Source: Amaranthus tricolor (Eukaryota > Streptophyta > Magnoliopsida > Caryophyllales > Amaranthaceae). From it: a stretch of 64,000 nt of DNA. Location: contig NC_080048.1 of NCBI RefSeq assembly GCF_026212465.1, positions 25,802,280-25,866,279 on the forward strand, read 5' to 3'. Positions 54,372 through 64,000 of this stretch are shown here, one piece after another (positions within the stretch are counted from its first letter, which is position 1; every line of letters begins with the position of its first letter). The notes under the pieces are model-generated. The model had not been told where the DNA came from, did not search any database, and saw nothing but the letters and a program-made list of their open reading frames with translations. The position numbers were made by a program, and so were the translations under genes.

Positions 54372-57300
54372 AGGTCCTAAAACCATTCTAACAATCCCCG
54401 TGGACTCCTAGAAGCTGAGCCGAAGGAGGGCTAGTCGACAGTTTGCTAGATCAGAATTTTGTTTAATTGTTTGTGGTTGTTTCGTGTTCTTTTCATGATC
54501 ATTTGTAGTTTTTCACTGTGTCATTAATCAAAGCTTACGCACAACATTAATCCTTGCATAACCAAGGCCTTAATCAGCCCCGGTTTCGCATCAAAACCAA
54601 GTTTGAATACTTTACGCGCGAAATTGACAAAAACACTTAAAAACGCATAAAATCGCAACTTAACTTCGAATTTCTAACATATGACTATTATTATCATTTC
54701 TAACCATTTCAACACAATAATATATGCAAAATAGTGTTGTGTGCCAAGTTTCGTGCATAACAAACCATGTTTGACCTACTTTACGCGCGAAATTGACAAA
54801 AACGCTTAAAAACCCATAAAATCGCAACTTAACTTCTAATTTCTAGCATATGACTATTATTATCAAGTATAACCATTTCAACAAATAAATATATGCCAAA
54901 TAGTGTTGTGTGCCAAGTTTCGTGCATAACAAACCATGTTTGACCTACTTTACGCGCGAAATTGACAAAAACGCTTAAAAACGCATAAAATCGCAACTTA
55001 ACTTCTAATTTCTAGCATATGACTATTATTATCAAGTCTAACCATTTCAACAAAATTATATATGCCAAATAGTGTTGTGTGCCAAGTTTCGTGCATAACA
55101 AACCTTGTTTGACCAACTTTACGCACGAAATTGAAAAATAAAAACGCGAAATTGACAGCATCAAACTAGTGACCAGACCACCTTGCACGACACGTGGAGA
55201 CCAAACCTATGCATCCAGGACCTAGGCTAAAGTGGAAATGGAATCTTGGTACTTGGATCTAGCTATCAAGGTCCTAAAACCATTCTAACAATCCCCGTGG
55301 ACTCCTAGAAGCTGAGCCGAAGGAGGGCTAGTCGACAGTTTGCTAGATCAGAATTTTGTTTAATTGTTTGTGGTTGTTTCGTGTTCTTTTCATGATCATT
55401 TGTAGTTTTTCACTGTGTCATTAATCAAAGCTTACGCACAACATTAATCCTTGCATAACCAAGGCCTTAATCAGCCCCGGTTTCGCATCAAAACCAAGTT
55501 TGAATACTTTACGCGCGAAATTGACAAAAACACTTAAAAACGCATAAAATCGCAACTTAACTTCGAATTTCTAACATATGACTATTATTATCATTTCTAA
55601 CCATTTCAACACAATAATATATGCAAAATAGTGTTGTGTGCCAAGTTTCGTGCATAACAAACCATGTTTGACCTACTTTACGCGCGAAATTGACAAAAAC
55701 GCTTAAAAACCCATAAAATCGCAACTTAACTTCTAATTTCTAGCATATGACCTATTATTATCAAGTATAACCATTTCAACAAATAAATATATGCCAAATA
55801 GTGTTGTGTGCCAAGTTTCGTGCATAACAAACCATGTTTGACCTACTTTACGCGCGAAATTGACAAAAACGCTTAAAAACGCATAAAATCGCAACTTAAC
55901 TTCTAATTTCTAGCATATGACTATTATTATCAAGTCTAACCATTTCAACAAAATTATATATGCCAAATAGTGTTGTGTGCCAAGTTTCGTGCATAACAAA
56001 CCTTGTTTGACCAACTTTACGCACGAAATTGAAAAATAAAAACGCGAAATTGACAGCATCAAACTAGTGACCAGACCACCTTGCACGACACGTGGAGACC
56101 AAACCTATGCATCCAGGACCTAGGCTAAAGTGGAAATGGAATCTTGGTACTTGGATCTAGCTATCAAGGTCCTAAAACCATTCTAACAATCCCCGTGGAC
56201 TCCTAGAAGCTGAGCCGAAGGAGGGCTAGTCGACAGTTTGCTAGATCAGAATTTTGTTTAATTGTTTGTGGTTGTTTCGTGTTCTTTTCATGATCATTTG
56301 TAGTTTTTCACTGTGTCATTAATCAAAGCTTACGCACAACATTAATCCTTGCATAACCAAGGCCTTAATCAGCCCCGGTTTCGCATCAAAACCAAGTTTG
56401 AATACTTTACGCGCGAAATTGACAAAAACACTTAAAAACGCATAAAATCGCAACTTAACTTCGAATTTCTAACATATGACTATTATTATCATTTCTAACC
56501 ATTTCAACACAATAATATATGCAAAATAGTGTTGTGTGCCAAGTTTCGTGCATAACAAACCATGTTTGACCTACTTTACGCGCGAAATTGACAAAAACGC
56601 TTAAAAACCCATAAAATCGCAACTTAACTTCTAATTTCTAGCATATGACTATTATTATCAAGTATAACCATTTCAACAAATAAATATATGCCAAATAGTG
56701 TTGTGTGCCAAGTTTCGTGCATAACAAACCATGTTTGACCTACTTTACGCGCGAAATTGACAAAAACGCTTAAAAACGCATAAAATCGCAACTTAACTTC
56801 TAATTTCTAGCATATGACTATTATTATCAAGTCTAACCATTTCAACAAAATTATATATGCCAAATAGTGTTGTGTGCCAAGTTTCGTGCATAACAAACCT
56901 TGTTTGACCAACTTTACGCACGAAATTGAAAAATAAAAACGCGAAATTGACAGCATCAAACTAGTGACCAGACCACCTTGCACGACACGTGGAGACCAAA
57001 CCTATGCATCCAGGACCTAGGCTAAAGTGGAAATGGAATCTTGGTACTTGGATCTAGCTATCAAGGTCCTAAAACCATTCTAACAATCCCCGTGGACTCC
57101 TAGAAGCTGAGCCGAAGGAGGGCTAGTCGACAGTTTGCTAGATCAGAATTTTGTTTAATTGTTTGTGGTTGTTTCGTGTTCTTTTCATGATCATTTGTAG
57201 TTTCTCACTGTGTCATTAATCAAAGCTTACGCACAACATTAATCCTTGCATAACCAAGGCCTTAATCAGCCCCGGTTTCGCATCAAAACCAAGTTTGAAT

Positions 57301-60300
57301 ACTTTACGCGCGAAATTGACAAAAACACTTAAAAACGCATAAAATCGCAACTTAACTTCGAATTTCTAACATATGACTATTATTATCATTTCTAACCATT
57401 TCAACACAATAATATATGCAAAATAGTGTTGTGTGCCAAGTTTCGTGCATAACAAACCATGTTTGACCTACTTTACCGCGCGAAATTGACAAAAACGCTT
57501 AAAAAACCCATAAAATCGCAACTTAACTTCTAATTTCTAGCATATGACTATTATTATCAAGTATAACCATTTCAACAAATAAATATATGCCAAATAGTGT
57601 TGTGTGCCAAGTTTCGTGCATAACAAACCATGTTTGACCTACTTTACGCGCGAAATTGACAAAGACGCTTAAAAACGCATAAAATCGCAACTTAACTTCT
57701 AATTTCTAGCATATGACTATTATTATCAAGTCTAACCATTTCAACAAAATTATATATGCCAAATAGTGTTGTGTGCCAAGTTTCGTGCATAACAAACCTT
57801 GTTTGACCAACTTTACGCACGAAATTGAAAAATAAAAACGCGAAATTGACAGCATCAAACTAGTGACCAGACCACCTTGCACGACACGTGGAGACCAAAC
57901 CTATGCATCCAGGACCTAGGCTAATGTGGAAATGGAATCTTGGTACTTGGATCTAGCTATCAAGGTCCTAAAACCATTCTAACAATCCCCGTGGACTCCT
58001 AGAAGCTGAGCCGAAGGAGGGCTAGTCGACAGTTTGCTAGATCAGAATTTTGTTTAATTGTTTGTGGTTGTTTCGTGTTCTTTTCATGATCATTTGTAGT
58101 TTTTTACTGTGTCATTAATCAAAGCTTACGCACAACATTAATCCTTGCATAACCAAGGCCTTAATCAGCCCCGGTTTCGCATCAAAACCAAGTTTGAATA
58201 CTTTACGCGCGAAATTGACAAAAACACTTAAAAACGCATAAAATCGCAACTTAACTTCGAATTTCTAACATATGACTATTATTATCATTTCTAACCATTT
58301 CAACACAATAATATATGCAAAATAGTGTTGTGTGCCAAGTTTCGTGCATAACAAACCATGTTTGACCTACTTTACGCGCGAAATTGACAAAAACGCTTAA
58401 AAACCCCATAAAATCGCAACTTAACTTCTAATTTCTAGCATATGACTATTATTATCAAGTATAACCATTTCAACAAATAAATATATGCCAAATAGTGTTG
58501 TGTGCCAAGTTTCGTGCATAACAAACCATGTTTGACCTACTTTACGCGCGAAATTGACAAAAACGCTTAAAAAACGCATAAAATCGCAACTTAACTTCTA
58601 ATTTCTAGCATATGACTATTATTATCAAGTCTAACAATTTCAACAAAATTATATATGCCAAATAGTGTTGTGTGCCAAGTTTCGTGCATAACAAACCTTG
58701 TTTGACCAACTTTACGCGCGAAATTGAAAAATAAAAACGCGAAATTGACAGCATCAAACTAGTGACCAGACCACCTTGCACGACACGTGGAGACCAAACC
58801 TATGCATCCAGGACCTAGGCTAAAGTGGAAATGGAATCTTGGTACTTGGATCCAGCTATCAAGGTCCTAAAACCATTCTAACAATCCCCGTGGACTCCTA
58901 GAAGCTGAGCCGAAGGAGGGCTAGTCGACAGTTTGCTAGATCAGAATTTTGTTTAATTGTTTGTGGTTGTTTCGTGTTCTTTTCATGATCATTTGTAGTT
59001 TTTTACTGTGTCATTAATCAAAGCTTACGCACAACATTAATCCTTGCATAACCAAGGCCTTAATCAGCCCCGGTTTCGCATCAAAACCAAGTTTGAATAC
59101 TTTACGCGCGAAATTGACAAAAACACTTAAAAACGCATAAAATCGCAACTTAACTTCGAATTTCTAACATATGACTATTATTATCATTTCTAACCATTTC
59201 AACACAATAATATATGCAAAATAGTGTTGTGTGCCAAGTTTCGTGCATAACAAACCATGTTTGACCTACTTTACGCGCGAAATTGACAAAAACGCTTAAA
59301 AACCCATAAAATCGCAACTTAACTTCTAATTTCTAGCATATGACTATTATTATCAAGTATAACCATTTCAACAAATAAATATATGCCAAATAGTGTTGTG
59401 TGCCAAGTTTCGTGCATAACAAACCATGTTTGACCTACTTTACGCGCGAAATTGACAAAAACGCTTAAAAACGCATAAAATCGCAACTTAACTTCTAATT
59501 TCTAGCATATGACTATTATTATCAAGTCTAACCATTTCAACAAAATTATATATGCCAAATAGTGTTGTGTGCCAAGTTTCGTGCATAACAAACCTTGTTT
59601 GACCAACTTTACGCGCGAAATTGAAAAATAAAAACGCGAAATTGACAGCATCAAACTAGTGACCAGACCACCTTGCACGACACGTGGAGACCAAACCTAT
59701 GCATCCAGGACCTAGGCTAAAGTGGAAATGGAATCTTGGTACTTGGATCTAGCTATCAAGGTCCTAAAACCATTCTAACAATCCCCGTGGACTCCTAGAA
59801 GCTGAGCCGAAGGAGGGCTAGTCGACAGTTTGCTAGATCAGAATTTTGTTTAATTGTTTGTGGTTGTTTCGTGTTCTTTTCATGATCATTTGTAGTTTTT
59901 TACTGTGTCATTAATCAAAGCTTACGCACAACATTAATCCTTGCATAACCAAGGCCTTAATCAGCCCCGGTTTCGCATCAAAACCAAGTTTGAATACTTT
60001 ACGCGCGAAATTGACAAAAACACTTAAAAACGCATAAAATCGCAACTTAACTTCGAATTTCTAACATATGACTATTATTATCATTTCTAACCATTTGAAC
60101 ACAATAATATATGCAAAATAGTGTTGTGTGCCAAGTTTCGTGCATAACAAACCATGTTTGACCTACTTTACGCGCGAAATTGACAAAAACGCTTAAAAAC
60201 CCATAAAATCGCAACTTAACTTCTAATTTCTAGCATATGACTATTATTATCAAGTATAAACCATTTCAACAAATAAATATTTGCCAAATAGTGTTGTGTG

Positions 60301-60960
60301 CCAAGTTTCGTGCATAACAAACCATGTTTGACCTACTTTACGCGCGAAATTGACAAAAACGCTTAAAAACGCATAAAATCGCAACTTAACTTCTAATTTC
60401 TAGCATATGACTATTATTATCAAGTCTAACCATTTCAATACAATAATATATGCCAAATAGTGTTGTGTGCCAAGTTTAGTGCATAACAAACCATGTTTGA
60501 CCTACTTTACGCGCGAAATTGACAAATAAAAACGCGAAATTGACAGCGTCAAACTAGTGACCAGACCACCTTGCACGACACGTGGAGACCAAACCTATGC
60601 ATCCAGGACCTAGGCTAAAGTGGAAATTGAATCTTGGTACTTGGATCTAGCTATCAAGGTCCTAAAACCATTCTAACAATCCCCGTGGACTCCTAGAAGC
60701 TGAGCCGAAGGAGGGCTAGTCGACAGTTTGCTAGATCAGAATTTTGTTTAATTGTTTGTGGTTGTTTCGTGTTCTTTTCATGATCATTTGTAGTTTTTTA
60801 CTGTGTCATTAATCAAAGCTTACGCACAACATTAATCCTTGCATAACCAAGGCCTTAATCAGCCCCGGTTTCGCATCAAAACCAAGTTTGAATACTTTAC
60901 GCGCGAAATTGACAAAAACACTTAAAAACGCATAAAATCGCAACTTAACTTCGAATTTCT
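54372..60960 (+). repeat. HOR zone 9: uniform 897-bp units, cut by the gap
   Basis: Units start at 54372, 55269, 56167, 57064, 57963, 58862, 59759 and 60657, the last cut after 304 bp. All share TTTAATTGTTTG, AACACTTAAAAACGC, TTAACTTCGAATTTCTAAC and ATTATCATTTCTAACC. A graded marker changes along the run: TTTTTCACTG in the first three, TTTCTCACTG in the fourth, TTTTTTACTG in the last four. The tail of the unit at 59759 departs from its neighbours (TTCAATACAATAAT, TTTAGTGCATAAC, AGCGTCAAAC with GTGGAGACC), so it too looks recombinant. Length differences of 1-2 bp come from single-base insertions. Confidence 0.93.
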
Positions 60961-61060
60961 NNNNNNNNNNNNNNNNNNNNNNNNNNNNNNNNNNNNNNNN
61001 NNNNNNNNNNNNNNNNNNNNNNNNNNNNNNNNNNNNNNNNNNNNNNNNNNNNNNNNNNNN
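60961..61060. other. Assembly gap, 100 Ns
   Basis: There are exactly 100 ambiguous bases. The round number suggests a placeholder for a gap of unknown size. The left side stops inside a satellite monomer and the right side begins in (TA)n, so the real edge of the HOR array and the start of the microsatellite are both unseen. Confidence 0.98.
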
Positions 61061-61787
<727 letters not shown>

Positions 61788-62166
61788 GATTTTATGGGTT
61801 TTTAAGCTTTTTTTTTGACATTCGCGCATAAAGTAGCTCAAAACTTGGCTTGTTTGCACGCAACTTGGCACACAACACTATTTTGTGTATATTATTGTGT
61901 TGAAGTGGTTAGAATTGTAAATCATAGTCATATGCTAGAAATTACTTGGTAAGTTGTGATTCTATGGGTTTGTATTGGCTTTTGGCACTTTTGCGCATAA
62001 AGTAACTCAAACTTGATTTGTTTTGCACGAAACTTGGCACACAACACTATTTAGTATATATATCGTTGTGTTGAAGTGATTAGAATTGAAAATCATAGTC
62101 ATATTCTAGAAATTACGTGTTAAGTTGTGATTTATGGGTTTTTAAGTGTTTTTGGGCACTTTCGCG

Positions 62167-62850
62167 CATAAAGTAGCTCAAACTTGGTTTGTTTTGGACG
62201 AAACTTGGCACACAACACTATTTGGTATATACAATATTGTGTTGAAGTGGTTATAATTAAAAAATCATAGTCATATGCTAGAAATTACGTGTTAAGTTGC
62301 AATTTTAAGGGTTTGTAAACGTTTTTGGCACTTTTGCGCATAAAGTAGCTCAAAATTGGTTTGTTTTGCACGAAACTTGGCACACAACACTATTTGGTAA
62401 ATATTATTGTGCTGAAGTGGTTAGAATTGTAAATCATAGTCATATGCTCGAAATTACGTGTTAAGTGTTTGATTTATGGGTTTTTAAGTGTTTTTTGGCA
62501 CTTTCGAGCATAAAGTAGCTCCAAATTGGTTTGTTTTTCACGAAACTTGGCACACAAAACTATTTGGTATATATAATATTGTGTTGAAGTGGTTATAATA
62601 CAAAAATCATAGTCATATGCTAGAAATTACGTGTTAAGTTGCAATTTTAAGGGTTTGTAAACGTTTTTGGCACTTTTCCTCATAAAGTAGCTCAAAATTG
62701 GTTTGCTTTACAAGAAACTTGGCACACAACACTATTTGGTATATATTATTGTGTTTAAGTGGTTAGAATTTAAAATCGTAGTCATATGCTTGAAATAACG
62801 TGTTAAGGTTTGATTTTATGAGTTTTTTAAAATTTTTGGGCACTTTGGCG
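62167..62850 (-). repeat. Relict dimer periodicity in the inverted array
   Basis: Anchors 62167 and 62509, and 62339 and 62681, are each 342 bp apart, and alternate monomers resemble each other more than adjacent ones. One type has GATTTATGGGTTTTTAAGTG; the other has GCAATTTTAAGGGTTTG and TAAACGTTTTTGGCAC. Two rounds of the pair are visible. This looks like the remains of a former dimeric repeat. Confidence 0.7.
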
Positions 62851-63604
62851 CATAAAGTAGCACAAACTTGGATTGTTTTGCACGAAACTTGGCACACAAC
62901 ACTATTTGGTATATATTATTGTGTTGAAGTGCTTTTAATTTTAAATCATAGTCATATGTTAGAAATTACGTTTTAAGTTGCGATTTTATGCGTTTTAAAG
63001 ATTTTTGGGCACTTTCGCGCATAAAGTAGCTCAAACTTGGTTTCTTTTGCACGAAACTTGTCACACAACACTATTTGGTATATATTTATGTGTTGATGTG
63101 ATTAGAATTTAAAATGGTAGTCATATGTTAGAAATTACGTGTTAAGTGGCAATTTTAAGGGTTTTTAAGCGTTTTTGGCTCTTTTGCGCATAAAGTAGCT
63201 CAAACTTGGTTTGTTTTGCACGAAACTTGGCACACAAAACTATTAGGTATATATTATTGTGTTGAAGTGGTTAGAATTTAAAATCGTAGTCAAATTTTAG
63301 AAATTACGTGTTAAGTTGTGATTTTATGCGTTTTTAAGATTTTTGGGCACTTTCGCGCATAAAGTAGCACCGACTTGGTTTGATTTTCACGAAACTTGGC
63401 ACACAACACTATTTGGTATATATTATTGTGTTGAAGTGGTTAGAATTGTAAATCATAGTCATATGCTAGAAATTACGTGTTAAGTTGCGATTTTACGCGA
63501 ATTTAAGATTTTTTGGCACTTTCGCGCATAAAGTAGCACAAACTTGGTTTGTTTTGCACGAAATTTGGCACACAACACTATTTGGTATGCATTATTGTGT
63601 TGAA

Positions 63605-63700
63605 GTGGTTAGAATTTAAAATCGTAGTCATATGCTAGAAAATACGTGTTAAGTGGTTAGAATTTGAAATCGTAGTTATATGCTTGAAATTACGTGTTAA
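63605..63700 (-). repeat. 48-bp imperfect tandem duplication in one inverted monomer
   Basis: Bases 63605-63652 and 63653-63700 are near copies: both begin GTGGTTAGAATTT and end TACGTGTTAA, with about five mismatches. The anchor spacing here is 217 bp instead of 169. The mismatches suggest this is older than the perfect 51-bp duplication in the left array. Confidence 0.88.
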
Positions 63701-64000
63701 GGTTTGCTTTTAAGCGTTTTTAAGATTTTTGGGCACTTTCGCGTATAAAGTAGCACAAACATGGTTTGTTTTGCACGAAACTTGGCACATAACACTATTT
63801 GATATATATTATTGTGTTGAAGTTCTTAGAATTGTTAATCATAGTCATATGCTAGAAATTACGTGTTAAGTTGCGATTTTATACGTTTTAAAGATTTTTG
63901 GGCACTTTCGCGCATAAAGTAGCTCACAAACTTGGTTTGTTTTTGCACGAAACTTGGCACACAACACTATTTGGTATATATTATTGTGTTGAAGTGGTTA

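Larger units (their letters stand above)
1..60960 (+). repeat. Higher-order satellite array, head-to-tail, 67 complete units
   Basis: The stretch is tandem repeat throughout. I place unit starts at the motif AGGTCCTAAAACC. Each unit holds a 221-bp segment followed by n copies of a 169-bp monomer, where n is counted by the box TTTACGCGCGAAATTG. Unit lengths are close to 221+169n: 13 units have n=3, 40 have n=4, 12 have n=5 and 2 have n=6. All units point the same way; calling that direction plus is arbitrary. The window begins exactly at my chosen unit boundary, which only sets the phase. There is no interruption by a transposon or gene. A nucleosome-sized monomer with higher-order organisation is characteristic of centromeric satellites, so a centromeric or pericentromeric location is likely but is inferred. 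The array ends at a run of Ns, so its true right edge is not seen. Confidence 0.97.
61788..64000 (-). repeat. Inverted, diverged monomeric satellite array
   Basis: This is the same satellite family as the left array, read in the opposite direction. The anchor CATAAAGTAG (reverse complement CTACTTTATG, matching CTACTTTACG on the left) lies at 61827, 61996, 62167, 62339, 62509, 62681, 62851, 63020, 63189, 63358, 63527, about 63744 and 63913. Most spacings are 169-172 bp. About thirteen monomers are present and the array runs off the window. Neighbouring copies differ at many sites, far more than on the left. The 221-bp junction segment is absent. The consensus carries group-specific variants such as GCGCATAAAGTAGC, GGGCACTTTCGCG and ATTACGTGTTAAG. 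It is best read as an older flanking layer. Confidence 0.93.

Noticed and set aside
1..60960. CRISPR array
   Set aside because: The repeats are directly adjacent and 169 bp long, with no unique spacers and no cas genes.
1..60960. LTR retrotransposon with long repeats
   Set aside because: There are no internal coding domains, primer-binding site or target-site duplications. Repeats are tandem through tens of units, not paired around an interior.
62281..62700. Plant telomere-like AGGGTTT in TTTTAAGGGTTTG
   Set aside because: Single copies only, embedded in ordinary monomers; no tandem TTTAGGG array.

Overview
This window is a eukaryotic satellite-DNA region and contains no gene I can support. 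Its length scale (a monomer of about 169 bp, close to one nucleosome), its AT-rich composition and its higher-order organisation are typical of centromeric or pericentromeric satellite, most likely from a plant. I cannot name the species or family from the sequence, and centromere function is an inference. Most of the window would be dark to gene annotation: every short open frame lies inside repeat sequence or a (TA)n tract.

Positions 1-60960 are one uninterrupted head-to-tail higher-order repeat (HOR) array of 67 complete units and one cut-off unit. Each unit is a 221-bp segment plus n monomers of 169 bp, so lengths fall on discrete values: 728 (n=3, 13 units), 897 (n=4, 40 units), 1066 (n=5, 12 units) and 1235 bp (n=6, 2 units), give or take a few bases. 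The array is zoned. Neighbouring zones are built from different local super-repeats: near-identical 2683-bp blocks spaced 3580 bp, blocks spaced 3926 bp, a trimer of about 2352 bp, dimers of 1625 bp, four dimers of 2132 bp, and finally a run of nearly uniform 897-bp units. Several units are visible chimeras left by unequal exchange, and one block recurs about 10 kb away.

Positions 60961-61060 are exactly 100 Ns, an assembly gap of probably unknown true size. The gap is followed by about 600 bp of (TA)n/(CA)n microsatellite (61061-61668) and about 119 bp of non-satellite linker. From about 61788 to the end lies a second array of the same 169-bp family in the opposite orientation. It is monomeric, clearly more diverged, and lacks the 221-bp segment. 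The simplest reading is a young, homogenised HOR core next to an older, inverted flanking layer, with the orientation switch hidden in or beside the gap and the TA tract. No conventional novel system (defence island, mobile gene cluster, operon) is present. What is interesting is how the array evolved: nested HORs, in-register exchange scars, a 58-bp core conserved between the two arrays, and a junction segment that seems to keep a variant from the older layer.
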